A stretch of DNA of 64,000 nucleotides from Arthrobacter sp. AL12 (GTDB taxonomy: Bacteria; Actinomycetota; Actinomycetes; Actinomycetales; Micrococcaceae), in NCBI RefSeq assembly GCF_029960645.1, contig NZ_JASBQY010000003.1, positions 173,312 through 237,311 on the forward strand, given 5' to 3'. Made by a program: the position numbers and the translations under genes. Numbering within the stretch: position 1 is the first letter of the stretch; every line of letters starts with the position of its first letter. Below the pieces are notes generated by a model, which worked only from the letters and a program-made list of their open reading frames with translations, did not search any database and had not been told where the DNA came from. Shown piece after piece: positions 20,443 through 28,494 of the stretch.

Positions 20443-20474
20443 CCTGGCGCTGCTGGAAGACCAGCAGCGCCAGG
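20443..20474. terminator. Bidirectional terminator-like hairpin
   Basis: A perfect 14-bp stem, CCTGGCGCTGCTGG and its complement, with an AAGA loop lies between the convergent map and ABC-transporter genes. It can fold in transcripts from either side. Confidence 0.8.
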
Positions 20475-20507
20475 CATTCGTCGTAGCGGCAGAGACTGTC
20501 CGCGCCC

Positions 20508-21857
20508 TCAGCTCTTGAGCTTGGGCTTCACGTCCTTGGTGTAGATGCCTTCCAGGGTGGCCTTGAGTGCCGTCATGGTCGCCTTGACGTCGCCCTGCTG
20601 GGTGAGGATCGCCGCGGCGGCCTTGGCCATCTCCTGGTCCGCGCCCGGCAGGAACACGCGGGCGTTGTCCTGGACGCGGGTCACGGCAAGCTGGTCCATG
20701 GCGGTCTTGATCTGCGGGGTCTTGGCGAGCACGGTGGTCATGTCGGCCGAGGTGCGGGTGGGCATGTAGCCGGTGGCCGCGGAGAACTGGGCTGTGTTCT
20801 CCGGTTCCGTCATAAACTTCAGGAAGGTGGCGGCGGCGAGCTGCACCTCCTTGCTGACGCCGCTGGGGATGCCCAGCCCTGCGCCGCCGGTGGGGCAGAC
20901 CGGGCTTTCGTTCTTGGGACCGCCCGGAAGGTAACCGACGCCCACGTTGAACTTCGCGGACTTCAGGACCCCCAGCAGGGAACCCGTCGAGGAAATCGTT
21001 GACGAGGTGATTCCCGCAGCGAAGTCATCGGCGGCTTCCTTGGACGAGACCCCGGCCCACTTGTCCTTGAAGATCGAGTCCTGGGCCCACTGCAGTGCGG
21101 CCACCGACTCGGCCGAATCGCAGTTAAACTTCCACTCGTCGGACCAGCTGCCGCCCCAGCCCCACAGGTTGTTCTGCAGCGTCCAGCCCGCGTAGCCGGC
21201 CAGCGCCGGGTAGATGTATGCGTACTGGGCGCCGGAACTGGCCTTCAGCTTGGGCGCCCACTCGGCGAACTCCTGCCACGTCTTCGGGGCGCGGTCCGGC
21301 AGCCCGGCGGCCTTGAAGTGGTCCTTGTTGTAGTAGAACAGCGGGGTGGATCGGCCGTAGGGGAGCGCCCACTGCTTGTTCCCGTACTGGTAGTCCGCGA
21401 TGAGGGACTTCTGGAAGTCATCGACCTTGACGTCCAGCTGCTTGATCAGGCCGTCCAGGGCGATGATGTTGCCGTTGGAGTAATACCGGAACCACCAGAC
21501 ATCCGAGAGCACCACGAGGCCCGGAAGGCCGGACTTCGCGGCCTGCGAGGTCTGGAACTTCTGGGCGATTTCCTCATAGTTGGCCCCGGCGGTGACCAGG
21601 TTGACCTTGATCTCCGGGAACGCGGCGTGGAACTTGGCGATAATGGCCTTTTCCACGTCCTGGGACTTGCCCGGGTGGTTCGTCCAGAAATCGATCGAGG
21701 CCGCCGGCTTGACGCCGCTGAAGTCGATGTCGGCGGCCGCGGTTGCAGTTGCGGGGCCTGCGGTGGTGGTTGGGCCTCCGCAAGCCGACAGTGCGGCGGC
21801 GCCGGCACCGGCACCTGCCAGTCCCAGGAAGTGCCTGCGGTCAAGATTCAATGCCAT
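20508..21857 (-). CDS. ABC sugar transporter, extracellular solute-binding lipoprotein
   Basis: A 449-residue family 1 solute-binding protein (SBP_bac_1 type), which captures a sugar or oligosaccharide outside the cell for the two downstream-named permeases. The N-terminus DRRHFLG is a Tat-like twin-arginine motif, followed by an Ala/Gly-rich helix and the lipobox LSAC with Cys26 as lipidation site. The mature part begins with a Thr/Ala-rich linker. ATG 21857 was chosen for the AGAGGA site and signal peptide; an in-frame ATG at 21917 would add 20 poorly fitting residues. The substrate is unknown. Confidence 0.93.
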   Translation of the reverse strand: MALNLDRRHFLGLAGAGAGAAALSACGGPTTTAGPATATAAADIDFSGVKPAASIDFWTNHPGKSQDVEKAIIAKFHAAFPEIKVNLVTAGANYEEIAQKFQTSQAAKSGLPGLVVLSDVWWFRYYSNGNIIALDGLIKQLDVKVDDFQKSLIADYQYGNKQWALPYGRSTPLFYYNKDHFKAAGLPDRAPKTWQEFAEWAPKLKASSGAQYAYIYPALAGYAGWTLQNNLWGWGGSWSDEWKFNCDSAESVAALQWAQDSIFKDKWAGVSSKEAADDFAAGITSSTISSTGSLLGVLKSAKFNVGVGYLPGGPKNESPVCPTGGAGLGIPSGVSKEVQLAAATFLKFMTEPENTAQFSAATGYMPTRTSADMTTVLAKTPQIKTAMDQLAVTRVQDNARVFLPGADQEMAKAAAAILTQQGDVKATMTALKATLEGIYTKDVKPKLKS

Positions 21858-21923
21858 GGTGGATCCTCTCGATGCTGCTGACTCGTTGAATGGCTGTTGG
21901 AGTTGAAACTTTCGCACGCACCG

Positions 21924-22856
21924 TCACCCGGTGACGCTGCCCTGGGTGAGACCGGCCACGATGTAACGCTGCAGAGCCGCGAAAACCAGCAGGATGGGGA
22001 CGATCACCAGCACGGCGCCGGCCATCAGGATGCCCCAGCCGGAGCCGTTGCCCTCGGAGTTCTGCAGCAGTGTCAGTCCGACCGGGAGCGTCATCGTCTC
22101 CGGACGGTCCGTGATGATGAGCGGCCAGATGTAGTCGTTCCATTCGCTCACGACGACTACGAGGGCCACCGTGGCGATCGACGGTCCGGAGACCGGCGCC
22201 ACGATCTGCCAGAGGCGGCGCCAGTGGCCGGCGCCGTCTATTTCTGCCGATTCCAGGATGGACGCGGGCAGCGTCATGAAGTGCTGGCGCAACAGGAACG
22301 TCCCGAATGCCGTGCCAAGTCCCGGGAGGATGATGCCCCACAGGGTGTTCTTGCCGCCCATCCCTGCAATCAGGATGTAGTTGGGCAGGATGGACACCTG
22401 CGGCGGGACCATCAGGGCCACCAGGATCAGCACGAAGATGACGTTCTTGTAGGGGAAACGGACAAACACGAGCGCGTAGGCGGTCAGGATGGCCAGGAGG
22501 ACCTTGATGGTGGCGCCCACGGTGGTGACGATCAGGCTGTTGATGAAGAACTGCGCGAACGGGACTGTTGTCATGGCGATGTTGTAGTTCTCGAGGTTCA
22601 GGCCCTCCGGCAGGATCTTCAAGTCCATGGTGATGATTTCGCCGGGCTGCTTGAAGGAGCTCAGCACCATCCACAGCAGCGGCAGGAATACCACCAGGGT
22701 GCTGAGGATCAGCGGAAGATAGCCGCCGGCGATGGTCTGGGCCAGGTTGGCCCGCGAGAACGGCCGGTGACGGCGCAGGGGGATCGGGGGCTCTGCGCCG
22801 GAGTCGGGTCCGGCGTCGGCGGCGGGGTCGGGGCTGACGGGAGAGAGCAGGCTCAC
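21924..22856 (-). CDS. ABC sugar transporter permease, MalG type
   Basis: A 310-residue inner-membrane permease of the carbohydrate uptake (CUT1) group with about six transmembrane helices. The EAA-loop region that docks the ATPase is seen as ILESAEIDGAGHWRRLWQIVAP at about 205-226. About 40 N-terminal residues are a Pro/Asp-rich cytoplasmic stretch. Its start overlaps the stop of the MalF-type gene by 4 bp. No ATPase gene is nearby. Confidence 0.93.
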   Translation of the reverse strand: MSLLSPVSPDPAADAGPDSGAEPPIPLRRHRPFSRANLAQTIAGGYLPLILSTLVVFLPLLWMVLSSFKQPGEIITMDLKILPEGLNLENYNIAMTTVPFAQFFINSLIVTTVGATIKVLLAILTAYALVFVRFPYKNVIFVLILVALMVPPQVSILPNYILIAGMGGKNTLWGIILPGLGTAFGTFLLRQHFMTLPASILESAEIDGAGHWRRLWQIVAPVSGPSIATVALVVVVSEWNDYIWPLIITDRPETMTLPVGLTLLQNSEGNGSGWGILMAGAVLVIVPILLVFAALQRYIVAGLTQGSVTG

Positions 22857-23803
22857 GAGTAGTGCACCTTCCGTTCGACGAACCGCAGCTGCAGCACGGT
22901 GATGATGAGCAGGATGGCGAACAGGATCACGGAGATGGCCGCCGAGTAGCCGGCCCGGTTGAACGCCCCGAAGGCCTGGAGGTAGGCCTCGTAGATCAGC
23001 GTGCTGGTGCCGTTGCCCAGCGGGGTCATGATCCGGATCAGGTCAAACGCCTGCAGCGAGCTGAGCATGGTGGTGATGAGCAGGAAGAACGTGGTGGGGG
23101 AGAGCAGCGGCAGGGACATCGTGACGAAGCGCTTGAAGCCGTTGGCCCCGTCGAGCGACGCGGCCTCCATGACATCCTGCGGCAGCGACTGCAGCCCGGC
23201 GAGGTAGACGACGGCGCAGTAGCCAAGGTTTTTCCAGACGTAGACGATCATGACCATGACCAGGGACAACTGGGGGTCATTGATCCACTGCGGACTCTGC
23301 TGGCCGAGGCCGCGCAGTAGCCAGGCGAGCACCCCGTAGCCGGGATCGAAAATGAACAGCCAGACGAGGCCGACGCCGACGCCGCTGAGCACGTAGGGGG
23401 CGAAGACGGCTGAGCGTGCGAACGTGGTGCCGCGGATCCTGGAGTTCAGGGCCAGGGCCACCAGCAGGCCCAGGACCATGGACCCGCCGACCGTGACGAG
23501 GGTGAATAGGGCGGTGGTACCCAGGACCTTGGTGGCGTCCGAACTCGTGAAGAACGTGACGTAGTTATCGAGGCCCACCACCGTGGCCGAGGCGGAACCC
23601 AGCGTCCAGTCCAGGGTGGAGTAGTAGATGTTGTTGAAAAGCGGGAGATAGGTGAACACCGCAATCAGGAGCAGGTTGGGCAGGGCCAGGGCCAGGAAGA
23701 CGAAGAAGTCCCGGCGGGTTCTGGCGGACCAGCGGGCGCGCGGAGCCGCGGCCGGTTTGGCCTCGACGACGGCGCGGGGCCGGTCGGTCAATTGTCGCGT
23801 CAT
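22853..23803 (-). CDS. ABC sugar transporter permease, MalF type
   Basis: A 316-residue CUT1-group permease and the first gene of the operon. It has six predicted transmembrane helices starting at about residue 33 (FLALALPNLLLIAVFTYLPLF) and an EAA loop with MEAASLDGANGFKRFVTMSLPLL at about 211-233 (landmarks). The operon is permease-permease-binding protein, an order common in actinobacterial CUT1 systems that borrow a shared MsiK-type ATPase encoded elsewhere. Confidence 0.93.
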   Translation of the reverse strand: MTRQLTDRPRAVVEAKPAAAPRARWSARTRRDFFVFLALALPNLLLIAVFTYLPLFNNIYYSTLDWTLGSASATVVGLDNYVTFFTSSDATKVLGTTALFTLVTVGGSMVLGLLVALALNSRIRGTTFARSAVFAPYVLSGVGVGLVWLFIFDPGYGVLAWLLRGLGQQSPQWINDPQLSLVMVMIVYVWKNLGYCAVVYLAGLQSLPQDVMEAASLDGANGFKRFVTMSLPLLSPTTFFLLITTMLSSLQAFDLIRIMTPLGNGTSTLIYEAYLQAFGAFNRAGYSAAISVILFAILLIITVLQLRFVERKVHYS

Positions 23804-23970
23804 TCAGGTCTCTAACGGGTCCGTGCCTGCCGGGGCAGGCGGGGGGCGGGCATACCTTGCTATCACTTCACCACATGGTTGGTGGGCAGAACCCCGCACG
23901 AGACACCAGTAGAACTTTGTTGTCCAAGGCTTCGTTGCCCGTTCACGCTGTGTTGCATGCAGTATTACAT

Positions 23971-23980
23971 AACGATCGTT
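23971..23980. promoter_or_regulatory. Palindromic operator candidate AACGATCGTT
   Basis: A perfect 10-bp palindrome with a central CG step lies 168 bp upstream of the ABC operon and 88 bp upstream of the P1 peptidase. Such sequences are typical of LacI- or TetR-family operators. No regulator gene of either family is in the window. Confidence 0.35.
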
Positions 23981-24067
23981 GGGACCACAGACATCCGGGC
24001 GCGATTCTTCAAGACGCTGGAAAGACCCGGCGGGGCTGTGGCCGTCGCCGGGGAGCACAATAGAGCC

Positions 24068-25084
24068 ATGACTGCGATTACTGATGTGCCGGGCCTGAGG
24101 GTGGGCCACGCCGGCAGGACAGGTGGGGGCTGGCTCAGCGGGGTGACGGTGGTGCTGCCTCCGGCCGGGACCGTGGGCTCCGTCGATGTCCGCGGCGGCG
24201 GGCCCGGGACCCATGAGACCGATGCCCTGGACCCCACGACCCTGACCCGGACCGTCGACGCCGTCCTGCTCACCGGGGGAAGCGCTTTCGGCCTCGCCGC
24301 GGCCCACGGCGCCCAGCAATGGTGCGAGGAGAACGACCGGGGGTTCGCCGTGACCGGCGGCGTGGTGCCGATCGTCCCGGCGGCCGCAATTTTCGACCTC
24401 GGCCGCGGCGGGGACTTCGCCGCCCGCCCGGACGCGGCCATGGGCTACGCGGCGACCGCGGACGCCGCCGCCCGCAAGATCGGCCACGCCGTTGAACGGG
24501 GCAACGTCGGCGCCGGCACGGGCGCAGCAATCGGCCGGGGGAAATACAAAGGCGGAGTAGGCACCGCCTCCATCACCCTGGACAACGGCTTCGTTGTTGG
24601 GGCACTCGCCGTCGTCAACGCGCTGGGGTTACCTTTTGGCACATCGCCGCAACGGGTGGAACCCGGCAGCGTGCGTCTAAGCGACGAAGGAGCGAGCACG
24701 CCGAGGGGTGCGCCCGCTGCGGCGAAAGCCGGGGACGGCACAGCTGGCGCGTCAGCGCCGCCCGCGCTCAACACCACCCTTGTCGTCGTCGCCACGAACG
24801 CGATCCTGGACAAAGCCGAATGCAAACGCACCGCGTCGGCCGCCCACGCCGGGCTGGCCCGGGCGCTGAACCCCAGCCACACCCTCGCGGACGGGGACAC
24901 CGTCTTCTGCCTCGCCACCGGCGCGCTCGCGGTCGACCGCAGCAGCGAGGCTGCCCGGCAGGCGAGCCTCATCACCCTGCAGAGTGCGGCAGCCGACGTC
25001 GTGCGTCTGGCCATCCTGGACGCGATCGACTGCGCGGAGGCCGTGACCACGCCAGCGGGCGAATTTGGTGCATACGGACGCTGA
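24068..25084 (+). CDS. P1 family (DmpA/NylC-like) self-processing aminopeptidase
   Basis: A 338-residue member of peptidase family S58 (L-aminopeptidase/D-esterase DmpA, 6-aminohexanoate-oligomer hydrolase NylC). It opens ITDVPGLRVGHA and has LLTGGSAFGLAAAHG at about 67-81, both typical. These enzymes activate by self-cleavage before the nucleophile; here ALNTTLVVVATNA places the cut between Asn235 and Thr236, so the nucleophile would be Thr, as in NylC. A low-complexity Ala/Gly stretch (about 205-233) precedes the cut. ATG 24068 matches the conserved start; the frame is open further upstream. The natural substrate is unknown. Confidence 0.88.
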   Translation: MTAITDVPGLRVGHAGRTGGGWLSGVTVVLPPAGTVGSVDVRGGGPGTHETDALDPTTLTRTVDAVLLTGGSAFGLAAAHGAQQWCEENDRGFAVTGGVVPIVPAAAIFDLGRGGDFAARPDAAMGYAATADAAARKIGHAVERGNVGAGTGAAIGRGKYKGGVGTASITLDNGFVVGALAVVNALGLPFGTSPQRVEPGSVRLSDEGASTPRGAPAAAKAGDGTAGASAPPALNTTLVVVATNAILDKAECKRTASAAHAGLARALNPSHTLADGDTVFCLATGALAVDRSSEAARQASLITLQSAAADVVRLAILDAIDCAEAVTTPAGEFGAYGR

Positions 25085-25090
25085 GTGCGC

Positions 25091-25115
25091 TACGATTGCT
25101 GGATTTAACATCCAG
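25091..25115 (+). promoter_or_regulatory. Possible infA promoter -10 and start-proximal hairpin
   Basis: TACGAT at 25091-25096 fits a -10 hexamer. A 6-bp hairpin CTGGAT/ATCCAG follows at 25099-25115, where the transcript would begin. A good -35 is lacking (TTGGTG is 20 bp upstream). The infA leader would be about 160 nt. Confidence 0.3.
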
Positions 25116-25261
25116 GCCGTAATGGCGTAGTGTTGTCTGTTGGTTGTCTGCCCTGTTGTGCCCTTTTGGGGCCGGGAGGCATCAGCCAATCAATCAAAAA
25201 CGTCCGCAGTGATTTCCGGTGCAAGCCGAAGGGCTGCGGCAAACAACAGTTAGCGGAGGGT

Positions 25262-25483
25262 ATGGCCAAGAAGGACGGGGTCATTGAGATCGAGGGCGTT
25301 GTGACTGAGGCGCTGCCTAACGCGATGTTTCGCGTTGAGCTCACCAACAAGCACGTCGTTCTGGCACACATCTCTGGAAAGATGCGCCAGCACTACATCA
25401 GGATTCTCCCTGAGGACCGGGTAGTGGTGGAGCTGAGCCCGTACGACCTGACACGTGGTCGTATCGTCTACCGCTACAAGTAA
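25262..25483 (+). CDS. infA: Translation initiation factor IF-1
   Basis: A 73-residue single OB-fold protein that blocks the A site during initiation. [20 protein letters not shown] and the end [15 protein letters not shown] are near-universal in the family. GCGGAGGGT precedes the ATG. It leads the alpha-operon block and is separated from the upstream P1 peptidase by a 177-bp leader. Confidence 0.98.
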   Translation: MAKKDGVIEIEGVVTEALPNAMFRVELTNKHVVLAHISGKMRQHYIRILPEDRVVVELSPYDLTRGRIVYRYK

Positions 25484-25551
25484 ACACTGGGCGGCCAGAG
25501 CAATAGCCGAAGGCCGGTCCAGCTGACCACTGCAACACGCAAAGGAACGCC

Positions 25552-25665
25552 ATGAAGGTCAAGCCGAGCGTCAAGCAGATCTGCGAAAAGTGCAAAGTGA
25601 TCCGCCGTAATGGCCGGGTCATGGTGATCTGCGAGAACCCGCGCCACAAGCAGCGCCAGGGCTAA
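25552..25665 (+). CDS. rpmJ: 50S ribosomal protein L36
   Basis: A 37-residue L36 (bL36), the smallest ribosomal protein. It reads [20 protein letters not shown] and ends [10 protein letters not shown]. Cys11, Cys14, Cys27 and His32 form the zinc site, so this is the zinc-containing form. CGCAAAGGAACGCC precedes the ATG. It lies 68 bp after infA, the usual neighbour. Confidence 0.98.
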   Translation: MKVKPSVKQICEKCKVIRRNGRVMVICENPRHKQRQG

Positions 25666-25700
25666 TTTCCCACTTCGGGAAATCCTGGGTTGCTAACCCA
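25665..25700 (+). other. Two tandem hairpins after rpmJ
   Basis: ATTTCCC/GGGAAAT (25665-25683, starting in the rpmJ stop codon) is followed at once by TGGGTT/AACCCA (25686-25700). No T-run follows, so they more likely act in RNA stability, processing or as a protein-binding site in the 175-nt rpmJ-rpsM gap. Confidence 0.5.
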
Positions 25701-25840
25701 CGCAAGTAAATAGAAGGCAGCACAAGCTGATCTGGGACGTATGAGCCCGTACAGCTAACCCCCGGTCGGAGGCTGGGGCCGCACGGAATGTGCGGGTGTA
25801 CTGCCTACGACCTCCGGTTTATACAAGGAGCACTGCCTCT

Positions 25841-26215
25841 ATGGCTCGTCTCGCTGGCGTAGACATTCCCCGCGAAAAGCGGTTGGAAATTGCGCTTACT
25901 TACATCTACGGCGTGGGCAAGACCCGTGCACACGAAACCCTGGCTGCCACCGGCATCAGCGCGGACGTTCGGGTCAAGGACCTGTCCGACGCCGAGCTCG
26001 TCCAGCTGCGTGATTACATTGAAGGCAACTACAAGGTTGAGGGTGACCTTCGCCGCGAAGTAGCAGCAGATATCCGCCGCAAGGTTGAAATCGGCAGCTA
26101 CGAAGGTATTCGCCACCGTAAGGGCCTGCCAGTGCGCGGACAGCGTACGAAGACGAACGCACGTACCCGTAAGGGTCCGAAGCGCACCGTTGCAGGCAAG
26201 AAGAAGACGCGCTAA
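25841..26215 (+). CDS. rpsM: 30S ribosomal protein S13
   Basis: A 124-residue S13 (uS13), bridging to the 50S subunit through L5. It begins [24 protein letters not shown] and ends with the signature RTNA-type block [20 protein letters not shown] 25841 follows TACAAGGAGCACTGCCTCT. The 175-bp gap before it holds tandem hairpins. Confidence 0.98.
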   Translation: MARLAGVDIPREKRLEIALTYIYGVGKTRAHETLAATGISADVRVKDLSDAELVQLRDYIEGNYKVEGDLRREVAADIRRKVEIGSYEGIRHRKGLPVRGQRTKTNARTRKGPKRTVAGKKKTR

Positions 26216-26256
26216 ACCGCTCGTCTTCCCCCCGATAACTTTCTGTAGGAGAAATA

Positions 26257-26658
26257 ATGCCCCCGAAGACTCGTGGCGCGGTTCGCAAGCCGCGTAAGAA
26301 GGACAAAAAGAATATCGCGCTGGGCCAGGCGCACATCAAGAGCACCTTTAACAACACCATCGTGTCCATCACGGACCCGAACGGTGCTGTCATCTCCTGG
26401 GCTTCGTCCGGTGAGGTTGGCTTCAAGGGCTCACGTAAGTCCACCCCGTTCGCAGCCCAGATGGCCGCCGAAGCCGCCGCAAAGCGTGCGCAGGAGCACG
26501 GTATGCGCAAGGTTGACGTATTCGTCAAGGGCCCGGGCTCGGGACGCGAAACGGCAATCCGTTCACTCCAGGCTGCTGGCCTTGAGGTTGGGTCCATCCA
26601 GGATGTAACCCCCAGCGCCCACAACGGCTGCCGTCCGCCGAAGCGCCGCCGCGTCTAA
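26257..26658 (+). CDS. rpsK: 30S ribosomal protein S11
   Basis: A 133-residue S11 (uS11) of the 30S platform. Landmarks are [18 protein letters not shown] at about 28-45, the [16 protein letters not shown] block and the C-terminal [25 protein letters not shown] precedes the ATG. In many bacteria rpsD follows; here rpoA does, after a strong hairpin. Confidence 0.98.
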   Translation: MPPKTRGAVRKPRKKDKKNIALGQAHIKSTFNNTIVSITDPNGAVISWASSGEVGFKGSRKSTPFAAQMAAEAAAKRAQEHGMRKVDVFVKGPGSGRETAIRSLQAAGLEVGSIQDVTPSAHNGCRPPKRRRV

Positions 26659-26677
26659 GGCTTTCCAACGCACCGGT

Positions 26678-26709
26678 GCTTGCCCGGACCTTCGCGGGTC
26701 CGGGCAAGC
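26678..26709 (+). other. Strong hairpin between rpsK and rpoA
   Basis: GCTTGCCCGGACC pairs perfectly over 13 bp with GGTCCGGGCAAGC around a 6-nt loop (TTCGCG). There is no T-run after it. It may be a partial terminator or processing site that sets RNA polymerase alpha output relative to S11. Confidence 0.75.
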
Positions 26710-26790
26710 CCAGCCGCGTTAAGTCTCAGACCGATCTTTCCACCACCTGTGTTGCGTCATATAGCGGATGCTCGCCGAAAGGAAACCTAA

Positions 26791-27801
26791 GTGCTCATTG
26801 CACAGCGCCCCACCCTCTCCGAAGAGGTCGTCTCAGACAACCGCTCCCGTTTCATTATTGAACCGCTGGAGCCCGGTTTCGGTTACACTCTCGGAAACTC
26901 CCTCCGCCGTACCCTGCTCTCCTCCATCCCCGGTGCCTCTGTCACGAGCATCCGGATCGATGGCGTGCTGCACGAGTTCACCACGGTTCCGGGTGTCAAG
27001 GAAGATGTCACCGAGATCATCCTGAACATCAAGAACCTGTCGGTCTCCTCCGAGCACGACGAGCCGGTTGTTGCTTACCTGCGCAAGCAGGGCCCGGGAG
27101 TCGTCACCGCCGCGGACATCGCTCCGCCGGCCGGCGTCGAATTCCACAACCCGGATCTGCACATTGCCACGCTGAACTCGAAGGGCAAGTTCGAGCTCGA
27201 GCTGACCATCGAGCGCGGCCGCGGCTACGTTTCGGCAGCTCAGAACAAGTCCGGCGACTCCGAGATCGGCCGCATTCCGGTCGACTCGATCTACTCGCCG
27301 GTCCTGAAGGTTACTTTCCGCGTGGAAGCTACCCGTGTTGAGCAGCGCACTGACTTCGACAAGCTCATTGTCGACGTCGAGACCAAGCAGGCCATCGCCC
27401 CGCGCGATGCCGTTGCTTCGGCAGGTACCACCCTGGTGGAACTGTTCGGTCTGGCCCGCGAGCTGAACACCGCAGCTGAAGGTATCGAGATTGGCCCGTC
27501 GCCGACGGATGCTGCCCTGGCAGCTGACATGGCCCTGCCGATCGAGGATCTGGACCTCACCGTCCGTTCCTACAACTGCCTCAAGCGTGAGGGCATCCAC
27601 ACCGTGGGTGAACTCGTGGCCCGCTCCGAGGCCGACCTCATGGACATCCGTAACTTCGGTGCGAAGTCCATCGATGAGGTCAAGGCAAAGCTGGTTGAAC
27701 TGGGCCTGTCCCTCAAGGACTCGCCTCCCGGTTTTGACCTCGCAGCACGCGCCGCAGCAATTGAAGAGGACGACGCCGCTTTCAGCGACGACGAACTCTA
27801 A
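26791..27801 (+). CDS. rpoA: DNA-directed RNA polymerase subunit alpha
   Basis: A 336-residue alpha subunit. The N-terminal assembly domain (about 1-230) includes [28 protein letters not shown] at about 22-49 (landmarks), and the C-terminal DNA- and activator-binding domain (about 250-315) includes [20 protein letters not shown]. It ends in an acidic tail ([12 protein letters not shown]). The GTG start follows GAAAGGAAACCTAA. rplQ lies 77 bp downstream. Confidence 0.98.
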   Translation: MLIAQRPTLSEEVVSDNRSRFIIEPLEPGFGYTLGNSLRRTLLSSIPGASVTSIRIDGVLHEFTTVPGVKEDVTEIILNIKNLSVSSEHDEPVVAYLRKQGPGVVTAADIAPPAGVEFHNPDLHIATLNSKGKFELELTIERGRGYVSAAQNKSGDSEIGRIPVDSIYSPVLKVTFRVEATRVEQRTDFDKLIVDVETKQAIAPRDAVASAGTTLVELFGLARELNTAAEGIEIGPSPTDAALAADMALPIEDLDLTVRSYNCLKREGIHTVGELVARSEADLMDIRNFGAKSIDEVKAKLVELGLSLKDSPPGFDLAARAAAIEEDDAAFSDDEL

Positions 27802-27878
27802 CAAACAGATCTTGGCCGGCCGGCTGGATGCACCACGGTGTGCGCAGCCCAACGGCTTCCATATGAGGAGAAACTATT

Positions 27879-28460
27879 ATGCCTACCCCCGCTAAGGGTC
27901 CGCGCCTCGGAGGCGGAGCAAGTCACGAGCGTCTGATGCTCGCGAACCTCTCCGCCGCACTGTTCGAGCACAAGCGGATCACCACCACGGTGACCAAGGC
28001 CAAGCGACTGAAGCCGTACGCCGAGCGCCTGGTGACTTTCGCCAAGCGTGGCGACCTGGCTTCCCGCCGCCGTGTACTCGGCTTGATCAGCGACAAGGGC
28101 ATCGTCCACGAGCTGTTCACCGACATTGCACAGGCAGTGGAGAACCGCAACGGCGGCTACACCCGCATCACCAAGATCGGCAACCGCAAGGGCGACAACG
28201 CTCCCATGGCTGTCATTGAACTGGTTCTCGAGCCGGTTTCCGCCAAGCAGGCAGTCGTAGCCGAGGCTACCTCCGCTGCAAAGCGCGATGCTGACAAGAA
28301 GGACGCCGACAAGGCAGAAGCTGCTCCGGTCGCCGAGACCGAAGCCGCTGAAACCGAGGAGGCTCCGGCCGCTGAAGCAGTTGAGACTGAAGCAGTAGCT
28401 ACCGAAGAGGCTCCGGCCGCTGAGGAAGCTCCCGCGAAGTCCAAGAAGGACGCGAAATAA
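27879..28460 (+). CDS. rplQ: 50S ribosomal protein L17 with Ala/Glu-rich tail
   Basis: L17 (bL17), located near the tunnel exit. The core starts [31 protein letters not shown] (landmarks) and runs to about residue 125. The rest, to residue 193, is an acidic Ala/Glu-rich low-complexity tail ([20 protein letters not shown]). Most bacterial L17 proteins are 115-130 residues. It is the last gene of the alpha operon; the terminator lies inside the start of truA. Confidence 0.97.
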   Translation: MPTPAKGPRLGGGASHERLMLANLSAALFEHKRITTTVTKAKRLKPYAERLVTFAKRGDLASRRRVLGLISDKGIVHELFTDIAQAVENRNGGYTRITKIGNRKGDNAPMAVIELVLEPVSAKQAVVAEATSAAKRDADKKDADKAEAAPVAETEAAETEEAPAAEAVETEAVATEEAPAAEEAPAKSKKDAK

Positions 28461-28476
28461 TTCGCTGATTCTTTCG

Positions 28477-28494
28477 CATAGACTTAAGTCTATG
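28477..28494. promoter_or_regulatory. truA: 18-bp palindrome holding truA -10 and ATG
   Basis: CATAGACTTAAGTCTATG is a perfect palindrome. It contains TAGACT (28479-28484), a TANNNT -10, exactly 7 nt before the ATG at 28492. That spacing predicts a leaderless truA mRNA. The symmetry makes it an operator candidate as well. No strong -35 is seen. Confidence 0.55.
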
